The notes: generated by a model not told the origin, from the sequence alone. A stretch of DNA of 43,638 nt from Peribacillus asahii (GCF_003570725.1 NZ_QWVS01000029.1:1-43638), one strand, 5' to 3'; counted from the stretch's first letter, positions 9,116 through 18,195 are shown. Numbers and translations: made by a program.

Positions 9116-9254
9116 TTTACATTTCGATTTAGCTTCCAACTTCCACCCCCCATATACCACGTCCTCATTATCAAATTGAAGCGTCAAACCAATTGTTATT
9201 TTCCTACTCATTATTTTTAATCTGCTATACCTTTTATTAAAAACAAAACTTAGA

Positions 9255-9286
9255 CAAAAAATAACCTATCGTTACAACAATAGGTT
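9255..9286 (-). terminator. Terminator of the small membrane protein gene
   Basis: AACCTAT (9263-9269) pairs with ATAGGTT (9280-9286), followed on the minus strand by TTATTTTTTG. It lies 19 bp past the stop codon. Confidence 0.75.
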
Positions 9287-9304
9287 GAAAAGTCACATAA
9301 TCGG

Positions 9305-9499
9305 CTAAGAAATAAACCAAATATATACCCCAAGGGCAGTTACAGCCAAGGCAATAATGACAACATAAATTAAAGTTAGATTTGTAAGATTTCTTTTTGT
9401 TGAGCTGCTATAGTTATCGTCACCTTTCCCCGCAATTAATAGTGTTGAAACAATAGAGATTATTGCAATTATGATTACCAAAGCATACATAACCTTCAT
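9305..9499 (-). CDS. Small membrane protein, two transmembrane segments
   Basis: 64 aa with two hydrophobic helices: about residues 4-24 (YALVIIIAIISIVSTLLIA) and 43-62 (LIYVVIIALAVTALGVYIWF). They are joined by a polar loop GKGDDNYSSSTKRN. Start ATG 9499, preceded by AGAGGTGG at short spacing; it has its own terminator, which supports a real gene. I recognise no function. Short proteins of this look are common and uncharacterised in Bacillaceae. It is divergent from the qox operon, and direct-repeat element B lies about 150 bp upstream in its orientation. Confidence 0.7.
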   Translation of the reverse strand: MKVMYALVIIIAIISIVSTLLIAGKGDDNYSSSTKRNLTNLTLIYVVIIALAVTALGVYIWFIS

Positions 9500-9804
9500 G
9501 TTCCACCTCTAACACGTTTTATTTATAGCATGAATTGAAATAGGATTAAGTAAGCCGCAATGTACTGCATACTTATATGTTAGTAATTATCTTTTTTGTA
9601 AATTAATTACTTATAATAAATATATTATAAGGTAATTGTATTAATAAATAACCATCCATTTAACAATTGTTTTAATCATCCAATCCCTTCTCAACGTTAT
9701 TATTTATATCTCTTTTTACACTCAATTACCGATGAAATATAGATTAATTCACATGAAATCAGTTAAATCTAACTCAAAAATTTTTTTTACTTTCTTGAAT
9801 ACTT
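9500..9804. other. Intergenic region between the small membrane protein and qox
   Basis: Very AT-rich, no coding trace. It holds direct-repeat element B (9652-9681); the qox promoter region follows from 9805. Short AT palindromes around 9600-9650 have no assigned role. Confidence 0.5.
9652..9681 (-). promoter_or_regulatory. Direct-repeat element B (GGATGA/GGATGG, 24-nt period)
   Basis: On the minus strand GGATGA (9681-9676) is followed by GGATGG (9657-9652), starts 24 nt apart, each followed by TTA. Same orientation and spacing as elements A, C and D. It could serve the small membrane protein gene (150 bp downstream on this strand) or, less likely by orientation, the qox operon. Confidence 0.55.
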
Positions 9805-9854
9805 TGTGACAAAAATCACGTTCTCTTGCCTTTTTAAATTTGCGCAACTAATAT
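9805..9854 (+). promoter_or_regulatory. qox promoter with FNR/Rex-like dyad
   Basis: TTGCCT (9826-9831) and TAATAT (9849-9854) are spaced 17 nt, a good sigma-A promoter. Just upstream TGTGA-CAAAAA-TCACG (9805-9820) matches the Bacillus Fnr consensus TGTGA-N6-TCACA in 9 of 10 positions. It also partly fits a Rex site (TTGTGA...TCAC). The dyad centre would be near -48 from the start point. The operon's oxygen- or redox-linked role makes either regulator plausible. Confidence 0.55.
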
Positions 9855-9937
9855 AAAACTCAATTGTGAATCAAGCAACATATTAACTCATTATTATTAG
9901 TCTATGAAACTTCAAGATCATAGAAAGGGGTTTGTCC

Positions 9938-10870
9938 ATGAAAAAAAAATGGGCTATTTTAACCGCAAGTTTGAGTATGGCCGTTATATTAGCAGGATGT
10001 GAACCTTTGTTAGTTTTTGATCCAAAAGGGCCTCAAGCTCAAATACAAGCTAAGGATATCATGTTATCAATCTGGATTATGTCCTTTATAGTGATAATCG
10101 TGTTCGCAATCCTAGCTTATATGTTAATGAAATATCATACATCTAAACAAAGACCAGACTATCGCCCACCATACATTGAGGGCAGTATTCTCGTCGAGGC
10201 CATATGTGTCGGGATTCCGGTATTAATCGTTATATTCCTGTCAATTGTTTCTGTTCAAAGCAACTATAAAGTGGAATCAACACCGGCAGTATATAAAGAT
10301 AAGGAACCACTCATTATTTACGCATCTACTTCAAATTGGAAATGGCATTTTAGCTACCCTGAAGAAGATATTGAAACAGTAAACTATTTATATATACCAG
10401 CAGGTCGTCCACTTGAATTTAAACTATATTCATACGGACCGATTACAAGTTTTTGGATTCCACAACTTGGAGGACAAAAATACGCGATGGCGGACATGGT
10501 TAACACATTACACTTAGCTGCAGACGCCCCTGGTGAATTTATGGGACGAAATGCAAATTTTAATGGTAAAGGGTTCGCGGAGAATACTTTCAATGTTACG
10601 GCAATGACCCAGGACAAATTTGATCAATGGGTAAAAGAAGTGAAAGAAACAGCTGAACCATTAACAAAGGAAAAATTTGAGGCCTTGTTGGAACCAGGGC
10701 ATGTTGGTCAATCAACATACACTGGAACACATTTGACTTTCCTGCCTGCACCAGAAGGTGAAAATGGGGGACACCAACATGGATCTTCTAAATCGAATGA
10801 TTCTAACAATCACTCTTCCGGTCAACCTTCTAATTCTGATGATGGGAATTTTAACCATAACAGCCATTAA
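9938..10870 (+). CDS. qoxA: Cytochrome aa3 quinol oxidase subunit II (lipoprotein)
   Basis: 310 aa. Signal peptide with lipobox LAGC (Cys21), then two transmembrane helices (about 45-65 and 85-105) and an extracytoplasmic cupredoxin domain. That domain has STSNWKWHFSYPEED, TSFWIPQLGGQKYAM and APGEFMGRNANFNG. The CuA ligand set of cytochrome c oxidases (CxxxC with His/Met) is absent, as expected for a quinol oxidase. Start ATG 9938 with GAAAGGGG 7 nt upstream; a TTG two codons earlier is not needed. The last 40 residues or so form a Ser/Asn/His-rich tail (GGHQHGSSKSNDS...) that is probably disordered. First gene of qoxABCD. Confidence 0.96.
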   Translation: MKKKWAILTASLSMAVILAGCEPLLVFDPKGPQAQIQAKDIMLSIWIMSFIVIIVFAILAYMLMKYHTSKQRPDYRPPYIEGSILVEAICVGIPVLIVIFLSIVSVQSNYKVESTPAVYKDKEPLIIYASTSNWKWHFSYPEEDIETVNYLYIPAGRPLEFKLYSYGPITSFWIPQLGGQKYAMADMVNTLHLAADAPGEFMGRNANFNGKGFAENTFNVTAMTQDKFDQWVKEVKETAEPLTKEKFEALLEPGHVGQSTYTGTHLTFLPAPEGENGGHQHGSSKSNDSNNHSSGQPSNSDDGNFNHNSH

Positions 10871-10928
10871 GCTGATTGGAAAATTAGAATTGTAAAAAAT
10901 ACAACAATCCCGAAAGGAGTCACAAAGA

Positions 10929-12872
10929 ATGGAGTTCTTTGAACGTTTTGCAATCCCTCATCCAAGTCCTGCCATTTATGCATCAATGGTTGCAATCGGT
11001 CTAACTGTTATCGCAATTGTTGCCGGCTTAACTTATTTTAAAAAGTGGGGATATCTTTGGCGTGAATGGTTAACAACTGTAGACCATAAACATATCGGAA
11101 TCATGTATTTAATATCTGCATTACTCATGCTTTTCCGTGGTGGGGCAGATGCAATTATGATACGAGCCCAACTGGCTGTACCAGACAACAAACTGTTGGA
11201 TGCTCAGCATTATAACGAAGTTTTCACCACTCATGGGACTGTTATGATCATATTTATGGCTATGCCTTTTATTATGGCTTTCATGAACTATATAGTTCCA
11301 TTGCAAATTGGAGCCCGTGATGTGGCATTTCCACGGTTAAATGCACTAAGTTTTTGGTTATTCTTTATGGGTGCGATGCTAATAAACATCTCTTTTGTCA
11401 TTGGTGGTTCTCCAGATGCAGGTTGGACTTCTTATTTCCCACTTGCTAATAACGAATTTAGTGAATCAGTAGGAACAAATTATTATATGTTCGCTTTGCA
11501 GATCTCTGGACTTGGTACATTAATGACTGGTATTAACATGATTACCACGATTCTTAAAATGAGAGCACCTGGTATGACATTAATGAAAATGCCGATATTT
11601 ACTTGGTCTGCGTTAGTAACTAATATTATCATTGTTTTTGCTTTTCCTGTATTAACGGTGGCACTTATTATGGGAACTATGGATCGACTATTTGCAACGA
11701 ATTTTTTCACGTCAACAAATGGCGGTATAGATATGCTTTGGGCCAACTTCTTTTGGATTTGGGGACATCCTGAAGTATACATTTTAGTTTTACCGGCTTT
11801 TGGAATATACAGTGAGATTATTTCTACCTTTTCTGGAAGAAACCTGTATGGATATAAATCAATGGTTGGCTCTATGTTGATCATCTCATTCCTTTCATTC
11901 TTGGTTTGGACACACCATTTCTTTACAATGGGACAAGGAGCTCTAACCAACAGTATCTTCTCGATTACTACAATGGCCATTGCCGTGCCGACCGGGGTTA
12001 AAATTTTTAACTGGCTGTTTACGCTTTGGAGAGGAAAAATTGTTATTACTACTGCGATGCTTTATTCCTTGCTATTTATTCCGATTTTTACAATAGGGGG
12101 AGTTACTGGAGTTATGCTCGGAATGTCAGCGGCTGACTATCAATATCATAATACGATGTTTCTAGTAGCCCACTTCCATATGGTTATTATTCCAGGTGTA
12201 GTATTTGGTATGCTTGCTGGTCTCCATTACTACTGGCCAAAAATGTTTGGCTTTATTCTTGATGAAAAAATTGGAAAATGGACTGCTTGGATCATCTCCA
12301 TGAGTACTTTATTAGCATTCATGCCGATGTTTTTCTCTGGTTTAGATGGACAAGCTCGCCGAATGTACACATACTCTGAGTCTACTGGTTTTGGAATATG
12401 GAATATGATTTCGTTTATTGGAGCAATTGGTCTAGCGATTGGATTTGTTTTAATTGTTTACAACATTTACTACAGTACTAGGTATGCTTCCAGAGATATT
12501 AGTTCGGATCCCTGGGATGCACGTTCACTTGAATGGGCTACTCATAGTCCCGTACCGGAATATAACTTTGCCATTGTGCCACATGTTACGTCAACTGATG
12601 CGCTTTGGGACTCTAAGTATAATAATCATGTATTATTCCCTGGCAAATATGAAAAAATTCATATGCCAAATAATAGTGGTATTCCGTTTATCCTATCCTG
12701 TATTTTCTTTGCATGGGGTTTTTCATTCGTGTTTGGTATGTGGATTCCTGCTATTATTACAACGATTGGAATCTTTATTTGCCTCGGGCACCGTTCATTG
12801 GAAAAAGATTACGGACGTTATATCTCTGTTAAAGAAATCGAAGAAACTGAAACGAAATTGCGAGGTGTTTAA
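10929..12872 (+). CDS. qoxB: Cytochrome aa3 quinol oxidase subunit I
   Basis: 647 aa, full length, the proton-pumping heme-copper subunit that reduces O2 to water with electrons from menaquinol. Ligands seen: low-spin heme His102 (TTHGTVMIIF), CuB His280 with cross-linked Tyr284 (WGHPEVYILV), CuB His329/His330 (WTHHFFTMG), high-spin heme His415 and low-spin heme His417 (VAHFHMVI). The K-channel lysine is K358 in TGVKIFNWL. This is an A-type heme-copper oxidase. Good ribosome site AAAGGAGT before ATG 10929; 58 bp after qoxA. Confidence 0.97.
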   Translation: MEFFERFAIPHPSPAIYASMVAIGLTVIAIVAGLTYFKKWGYLWREWLTTVDHKHIGIMYLISALLMLFRGGADAIMIRAQLAVPDNKLLDAQHYNEVFTTHGTVMIIFMAMPFIMAFMNYIVPLQIGARDVAFPRLNALSFWLFFMGAMLINISFVIGGSPDAGWTSYFPLANNEFSESVGTNYYMFALQISGLGTLMTGINMITTILKMRAPGMTLMKMPIFTWSALVTNIIIVFAFPVLTVALIMGTMDRLFATNFFTSTNGGIDMLWANFFWIWGHPEVYILVLPAFGIYSEIISTFSGRNLYGYKSMVGSMLIISFLSFLVWTHHFFTMGQGALTNSIFSITTMAIAVPTGVKIFNWLFTLWRGKIVITTAMLYSLLFIPIFTIGGVTGVMLGMSAADYQYHNTMFLVAHFHMVIIPGVVFGMLAGLHYYWPKMFGFILDEKIGKWTAWIISMSTLLAFMPMFFSGLDGQARRMYTYSESTGFGIWNMISFIGAIGLAIGFVLIVYNIYYSTRYASRDISSDPWDARSLEWATHSPVPEYNFAIVPHVTSTDALWDSKYNNHVLFPGKYEKIHMPNNSGIPFILSCIFFAWGFSFVFGMWIPAIITTIGIFICLGHRSLEKDYGRYISVKEIEETETKLRGV

Positions 12873-12874
12873 TA

Positions 12875-13471
12875 ATGAAAATCAATCACTCGCTGCCACT
12901 TGAATATAGTACACATCAAAATCAAATGAATATTTTAGGATTTTGGGTTTTTCTTGGGGCCGAAATTATGCTTTTTGCGACGCTTTTTTCAGGTTATTTT
13001 ACTTTAGTTAATCGGACTGGTAACGGCCCAACTGGTGCAGATATTTTCGAAATAACACCTATATTGCTTGAAACAATGCTCCTCTTAACAAGTAGCTTTA
13101 CAATTGGGTTAGCCATTCATGCTATGCGATTGGGTAACAAAAAAGCTATGAACGTCTATTTTGTTCTTACTCTTCTTCTCGGTTTAGGATTCTTAAGTCT
13201 TGAAGTCTATGAGTTTATACACTATGTTCATATTGGTGCTGGACTACAAACTAGTGCATTTACGGCTGCTCTATTAACTTTATTAGGGACACATGGAGCG
13301 CACGTTACATTTGGTATCTTCTGGGGACTGTTTATTATTGGGCAACTTAAAAGTCGCGGGTTAACCCCAGAAGTAGCCAACAAATCTTTCATTTTCTCTC
13401 TTTACTGGCATTTTCTAGATGTTGTTTGGATCTTTATCTTTAGCTTCGTCTACTTGAAAGGAATGATGTAA
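12875..13471 (+). CDS. qoxC: Cytochrome aa3 quinol oxidase subunit III
   Basis: 198 aa integral membrane protein of the COX3 family, five transmembrane helices, stabilising subunit I and proton uptake. Seen: NILGFWVFLGAEIMLFATLF at the start, LGTHGAHVTFGIFWGLF and the C-terminal WHFLDVVWIFIFSFVYL. The ATG lies 2 nt after the qoxB stop, with GCGAGGTG inside the qoxB end as ribosome site, indicating translational coupling. Confidence 0.96.
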   Translation: MKINHSLPLEYSTHQNQMNILGFWVFLGAEIMLFATLFSGYFTLVNRTGNGPTGADIFEITPILLETMLLLTSSFTIGLAIHAMRLGNKKAMNVYFVLTLLLGLGFLSLEVYEFIHYVHIGAGLQTSAFTAALLTLLGTHGAHVTFGIFWGLFIIGQLKSRGLTPEVANKSFIFSLYWHFLDVVWIFIFSFVYLKGMM

Positions 13472-13473
13472 CA

Positions 13474-13758
13474 ATGAAAGAATTATTACCTCTTAAACAG
13501 GTAATGGGCTTTGCCTTCTCAATGATTCTAACATTCATTGCAGTAACTGTATATTTCTCAAATATGTCTTTTGCTACAGGGATGACCGTTCTTTTAGTTA
13601 CTGCATTCTTGCAAGCAGGACTTCAACTTGTCGTGTTTATGCATGCAAGTGAAACCGAGGATAAAGGGGCTATTTATACAAACATCTATTATGCATTAGC
13701 CATTGCTCTCGTTACCGTCTTCGGTACATTGCTTTGCATGATCTGGGGTTATATATAA
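13474..13758 (+). CDS. qoxD: Cytochrome aa3 quinol oxidase subunit IV
   Basis: 94 aa, three transmembrane helices (prokaryotic COX4 family), with the motif LQAGLQLVVFMHASE in the middle. It is shorter than the Bacillus subtilis protein but close to staphylococcal QoxD in length. Starts 2 nt after the qoxC stop; AAAGGAATG lies just upstream. Last gene of the operon; a hairpin AGAGTG/CACTCT and a strong terminator follow. Confidence 0.93.
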   Translation: MKELLPLKQVMGFAFSMILTFIAVTVYFSNMSFATGMTVLLVTAFLQAGLQLVVFMHASETEDKGAIYTNIYYALAIALVTVFGTLLCMIWGYI

Positions 13759-13851
13759 AAGAGTGTTATGCTAGGCACTCTCTATGATGGAAGTGCTTTT
13801 CACAAAAAATGATACGCTAATAAAAAATCCTTTTGAATTAGTATTATGACC

Positions 13852-13879
13852 AAAAACCCTTGCTATAGCAAGGGTTTTT
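13852..13879 (+). terminator. qox operon terminator
   Basis: Perfect self-complementary stem-loop: AAAAACCCTTGC pairs with GCAAGGGTTTTT around a TATA loop, with the T-run built into the stem. About 95 bp after qoxD. Confidence 0.9.
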
Positions 13880-14039
13880 CTATTTTATATATCAATAATT
13901 CTGTTTATTTCTGCAACTTCTGTATTTTTCAAGTGTTTCTGTATTTAAATCTTTACATGTATATGAAAATGAATGTTTACTCTAACATAAAGAAATAAGA
14001 AATCTTCCCCACCACGCAGGAGTTTTTTACAAAAACACT

Positions 14040-14612
14040 CAATAGAAGTATTAATAATCTTCACTTTACCATCAGTTATAGGCACAAATGGCAATCGTAC
14101 TGAACCCACAGGAATCTCTTACATTTATAGCGCGAATGGGGTTCGCTGTAATAAAAGGATTGGAAGCAGCTTGCGATGCATGTCTGCAGCTTCATCTACT
14201 TTACCTTTTAAGAAAGATGTAAATATCATCTTCATTTTAATCCTACAATACGACTAACATACTTATAACTCCATGACCACCTATAATGCGTAGAGAAGTG
14301 CTAAACTAGCATTCCTGGAGTAAATCTTAAATTCTAAAGGAACCTTTTGTATTATTGAGGCAATGTTAAAAAAATTACCACTTGCCTCTTTAAAAACAAT
14401 AATATTATGAAAATTGGATAAACGAATTATTGTGTAGATTGATGGATTAACAGAAGTTCTTTCTGGAATATCACAAAGTATGATTGAAAGATTTGTATGA
14501 TTTGATATAGTCTTAAAAAGCTGAAATAAACCTTCTTGAGGCCGTTTATTATAATAAGCTCGCTATTAAAAGGTGTAACCATCACTGGTAGTATTCTTCC
14601 AAGGTTACTCAA
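14040..14612 (-). pseudogene. DapA-family (dihydrodipicolinate synthase-like) pseudogene
   Basis: The N-terminus is clear: MSNLGRILPVMVTPFNSE (DapA aldolases start GRILPAMVTPF). Further fragments in changing frames follow family order: IPERTSVNPSIYTIIRLSN, NIIVFKEASGNFFNIASII, YSRNASLALLYALLGGHG, SFLKGKVDEAADMHRKLLPI and IPVGSVRLPFVPITDGK. About 570 bp remain where 870-900 are expected; the region with the Schiff-base lysine is preserved out of frame (VFKEASG). Frameshifts and deletions rule out a product. It is divergent from the BenE-type transporter, with direct-repeat element C between them. Confidence 0.8.
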
Positions 14613-14695
14613 AATTATTATTCATGATTCACATCAACAGATTTATTGCCATCCAATTAAAAAAATTATGAAAGTAATCATTATCAAGTGGGAAT

Positions 14696-14725
14696 GGATG
14701 ATAAAAAAAACGTTTGATTGGATGG
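14696..14725 (+). promoter_or_regulatory. Direct-repeat element C (GGATGA/GGATGG, 24-nt period)
   Basis: GGATGA (14696-14701) and GGATGG (14720-14725) start 24 nt apart, followed by TTAAAAAATTG and AAATCTTTTAT as in element A. The second repeat ends about 95 bp before the transporter start. An extra GGATGG half-site on the minus strand (14654-14649) faces the DapA-like pseudogene. Confidence 0.6.
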
Positions 14726-14819
14726 TTAAAAAATTGTTAAATCTTTTATGATGAAAAGTAACTTATATGGGTCTAATCGCATAAGGTCAAAATACAAATT
14801 AGAAAGGGGGTGGGCACAT

Positions 14820-16049
14820 ATGAATAGTATTCCTGGAAATAAAGAGCATCCATTATTTTTAAAAGATTTAAATCATAAAAATATTTCGGCAGGTATGGTA
14901 GCGGCAATATTTGTTATTACAGGACCAACCGCTCTTATATTGGAAGCATCCTCAAACGGAAACTTCAGTACTGTACAGACGATTCTATGGATATTTACAG
15001 TTTATGTATTTGGAGGGTTATTCGGGATTATTCTTCCTATGTATAGTCGGATACCGATAGTTGGTGGCCATACACTTACTGGGGTTGCATTTCTCACAAC
15101 GATGACATCGCAGTTTACCTATCATGAATTAATTGGATCATATATAATCTCAGGTATCTTAATGGTACTTATTGGATATCTAGGTCTTTTCTCAAAATTG
15201 ATTAAGTTAGTGCCTAAAGAAATAATTTCTGCAATGCTGGCAGGAATGGTTACAAACTATATGGTGAATTTTATTTTTTCCATCAACAATCTTTTAATAG
15301 TCGGATTTATTTCTTTAATCACCTATTTTATTTTCAGTAGGTGGAAGCTAAAAGTTCCGCCTGTGATTGCAGCGATTATAATTGGGGTTATTGTATTGAG
15401 CCTGTTTTATCCATTGAAGACCATTCAATGGACATCTGGAGTGATTATGCCCGAAATTCAGTTACCTGAGTTTAATATATTAAGTTTCCTTTCTGTATCT
15501 ATCCCTCTTGCTCTTCTCATTTTAAGTAATGATGGAGCGGTTGCGATTGGTGCATTGAAACAAAATAATTATCGGACCCCAATAAAACAAATTATTTCCT
15601 TAAGCGGACTTTTTTCAATAATATCGAGTTTTTTTGGAGGTCAATCCGCAAATATTGCTGGAATGGCAACTGTAATCTGTTCAGATGAAGAGGCAGGACC
15701 AAAGGAAAAAAGATACATGGGGGCTGTAGTGGCGGGTGTTCTCCTTCTAGTTTTCGGTTTATTCTCTTGGAAACTTATTCCGCTTATTCAATCCTTACCA
15801 AAAGATTTCATTTCAATAATTCTTGGATTTTCTCTTCTAAGCGTATTTGGAAATAGTTTGCATCAAGCTTTCTCAAAACATACAATGAAAATTAGCACTG
15901 TATTTGCGTTTATTATTGCTTTATCCAGTATTACATTTTTAAATATTAGTGCTCCAGTTTGGTCCTTACTTGTAGGTTCATTCATTGCTCGATATATAGA
16001 AAGTAATACGATAGAAAAAAATAGAGAAAAGTCGAACAAAACGGCTTAA
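14820..16049 (+). CDS. BenE-family (benzoate/H+ symporter-like) transporter
   Basis: 409 aa, about 11-12 transmembrane helices across the chain, no signal peptide. The order of motifs is that of BenE/NCS2-like permeases: GMVAAIFVITGPTALILEA, PMYSRIPIVGGHTLTGVAF, LVPKEIISAMLAGMV, VPPVIAAIIIGV, FGGQSANIAGMATVIC. The start is ATG 14820, after AGAAAGGGGGTGG; the frame runs 24 codons further upstream but without a ribosome site. Benzoate is only the founding substrate; the local context (nitrilase, aminotransferase, DapA-like remnants) suggests an organic acid. Likely controlled through element C, a few tens of bases upstream. Confidence 0.82.
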   Translation: MNSIPGNKEHPLFLKDLNHKNISAGMVAAIFVITGPTALILEASSNGNFSTVQTILWIFTVYVFGGLFGIILPMYSRIPIVGGHTLTGVAFLTTMTSQFTYHELIGSYIISGILMVLIGYLGLFSKLIKLVPKEIISAMLAGMVTNYMVNFIFSINNLLIVGFISLITYFIFSRWKLKVPPVIAAIIIGVIVLSLFYPLKTIQWTSGVIMPEIQLPEFNILSFLSVSIPLALLILSNDGAVAIGALKQNNYRTPIKQIISLSGLFSIISSFFGGQSANIAGMATVICSDEEAGPKEKRYMGAVVAGVLLLVFGLFSWKLIPLIQSLPKDFISIILGFSLLSVFGNSLHQAFSKHTMKISTVFAFIIALSSITFLNISAPVWSLLVGSFIARYIESNTIEKNREKSNKTA

Positions 16050-16066
16050 CTAAGGTCTAGATATAA

Positions 16067-16262
16067 TCTCTGGTGTAAAAACTATTTGATAGAGACATAG
16101 AACCTACACGGACTGTTCAATGACAGGTTATGATGTAATTCCAAATAATTGATGTATGAATCCAACTTTATTTTGTATAGACTTCACCTGTGGGTGAAGT
16201 TGTCTTTTTTTCATCATATGCATGCCTTCAACGCCACTCAATATAAAAGTCACTGTTTCATA
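16067..16262 (-). mobile_element. IS6-family relic, transposase C-terminus and right end
   Basis: Minus-strand frame ETVTFILSGVEGMHMMKKRQ, then LHPQVKSIQNKVGFIHQLFG and a stop at 16128, is the IS6 transposase C-terminus. A worn terminal repeat TCTCTGGTGTAAAAAC at 16067-16082 follows. Everything upstream is lost. Confidence 0.75.
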
Positions 16263-16434
16263 ACAGCCTCATTTTCTACCACTTTCAAAAATAAAGTAAA
16301 GTATTTAGGTCCTCAGTTGTGTTGTGATATGCTAAAGATTTTCCGCATTGCTTCCCCTTATCTAAAAATGCTTGAACCTGACTTTCCCCTGCACAAAAAC
16401 AAACTATACACTCCTCCCGAAAACTCATGCAAAT

Positions 16435-16485
16435 AAAAGGCACCAGGTGAGCAATTCAAATGTTGAATATCACCCAGTACCTTTT
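16435..16485 (-). terminator. Terminator of the luciferase-like pseudogene
   Basis: AAAAGGCACCAGGTGA and TCACCCAGTACCTTTT form a long stem with small mismatches. On the minus strand CCTTTTATTT follows. It starts 10 bp after the pseudogene's stop. Confidence 0.65.
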
Positions 16486-16494
16486 ATGACCACC

Positions 16495-17460
16495 TTAAAC
16501 CAATGTTGACTGTTTGTCTTCCCATATCGTACTTGGAATCTCGCGACGAAGCACTGGTATAACTTCAGTAACAAATCTCTCGAGCTGTTCACGCTGCTCA
16601 GCTTCTCCTAATCCTTCTATACTAATACTTTGAACTTGATGTCCATATGCCTTATGTTATTTTAACAGTTTCTCAATCACTTGATCAGGTGTGCCTACTA
16701 AAGCTGGACCGTTCTTAATATTATCGGTATACGAATGGTGACTGATTGTACTTCGCTGGTTCTGTATGATTGTAAGCATCATAGTAAGGACGATAGCCTT
16801 TGATGACCTCCTCAGTTGTATTAGCTAAATACAAGCCTCTAGCCCCTGATTCCACAACTGCAGTTTCAGGATTGTGACCGTAATAAGCTAAACGTTCACG
16901 GTAATGTTCAATCAATTCTTTATACTTTTCCATTGGATGGAAGGTATTTGATGAGAAAATTGGCTCTCCACTTTTCACTACCAGTTCAGTCGAAATCTTA
17001 CTTGAAGCACTGCAATGCCATATCGGAATCTGTTGTTGAAATGGTCTTGGTTGAGTCGTTACATTATTTAATGGTGTTCGATATTTTCCTATCCACGTTA
17101 CATTCTCTTCATTCCATAAGCGCTTAAGAAGATGATATCGCTCATCGAGGGATTCCCACTGTTCTTCCTCAGTAATGCCAAAAAGTCGATAATGACGCGG
17201 GTCGTTTCCTTTACCAATGATCATCTCTAATCTCCCACCTGAAAGATGATCTAGCGTAGCGTAATCCTCTGCCACACGAACTGAATCCAGAATGCTCAAA
17301 ACGGTAACAATCGTTAGCAACTGAATCGTTGATGTTTTTGCTGCAATTGCTCCAAGAATCACCGTAGGCGAAGAGACAAGAAGGGTTCTCCATGCCTCTC
17401 TCCTATACCGTAGCCATCAAAGCTAATTTTTTCAGCGAAAATGGCCTAGTTAAGTACCTT
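16495..17460 (-). pseudogene. Luciferase-like (LLM class) flavin-dependent monooxygenase, frameshifted
   Basis: Nearly the whole gene is present. The N-terminal piece EKISFDGYGIGERHGEPF is separated by a frameshift near 17375 from a 213-codon open frame. That frame begins SSPTVILGAIAAKT and continues with TVLSILDSVRVAEDYATLDH and LSGGRLEMIIGKGNDP. A second frameshift near 16727 leads to NGPALVGTPDQVIEKLLK, an in-frame TAA, and IEGLGEAEQREQLERF to the natural stop at 16495. Three lesions in an otherwise well preserved frame point to recent loss. The family oxidises small organic substrates with reduced FMN; substrate unknown. Confidence 0.85.
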
Positions 17461-17657
17461 TTGAAACATTTGCTGTTGATTCAACCTTCTTCAACGCTCA
17501 TGAAAGAACGAAAGTCTTTCATTATCTATAGTGCTATGAAGTTATAGTATGGTTGGCTAATGGGACAGTTCATGGCTTCAACATTCAATTTTCTATGAAC
17601 AGTTAACGATGAGTGACTTTTTAAGATGAAGGTCGTTTTTTTATTCCTTAAGAAAGA

Positions 17658-18195
17658 TAGAAAAAAGCCGTTTTCGTAGTATTGAAAACGACTTTTTATT
17701 CTAAAAGTAATAACTAGGTTACTTCTTCCACTCAATACTCTCCTGTTTCTCCCTGTTTACTTCCAGCTTAAAATATATCAGGTCTTGCATAATGCCCTGT
17801 AGGATCGAAGTCAAATTGACTATAAGCTATTTGTTTCATATCAAGGTCAGCAAGAAGTATTTCTTCTTTTCCCTAAACAGGTTCTGCTACATAATCTCCC
17901 ATTGGGCAACAATAGCGCTTCCACCAGTACACATCACTTCTGGAGAAGATTCAAGATCAGCATAACAAGCTAAATCCTTAGGATACATATCTTTCGTTAC
18001 ATATTGATTACAGGACAAGACAAAGCATCTTCCTTCCATATTGCAATGTGGCGAATAGTCGACTGCCACGTCTCCCTTGCATCTGCAGTTGGAGCAATAT
18101 AAATTGAACACCTTGAGCATACATTGCCGCCCGAGCAAGCGGCATATAGTTTTCCCAACAAATTAGTGCCCCTATTTCCGTATGGAGTATCCGGT
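17658..18195 (-). pseudogene. Truncated, frameshifted second copy of the nitrilase gene
   Basis: This segment is nearly identical base for base to 4657-5193, covering the terminator and the C-terminal half of the intact nitrilase, including its stop (17719-17721). At least six small indels break the frame, for example an extra A near 17771, a lost C near 17908, an extra TA near 18040 and two lost T near 18177. The copy ends within the codons for the PYGKIGALICWEN region, and its border touches the end of the MocR gene. High identity with many indels suggests a fairly recent duplication, or old paralogous DNA decaying since. Confidence 0.92.
17662..17697 (-). terminator. Terminator of the nitrilase copy
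   Basis: AAGCCGTTTTC and GAAAACGACTT form an 11-bp stem with one mismatch and A/T tracts; derived from the same sequence as the terminator at 4664-4692. Confidence 0.75.

Noticed and set aside
11483..11980. Minus-strand 165-codon open frame inside qoxB
   Set aside because: qoxB carries all heme ligands in the other direction; the antisense translation shows no family pattern.
16149..16436. Plus-strand 95-codon open frame
   Set aside because: Overlaps the antisense of an IS6 transposase C-terminus and has no ribosome binding site.
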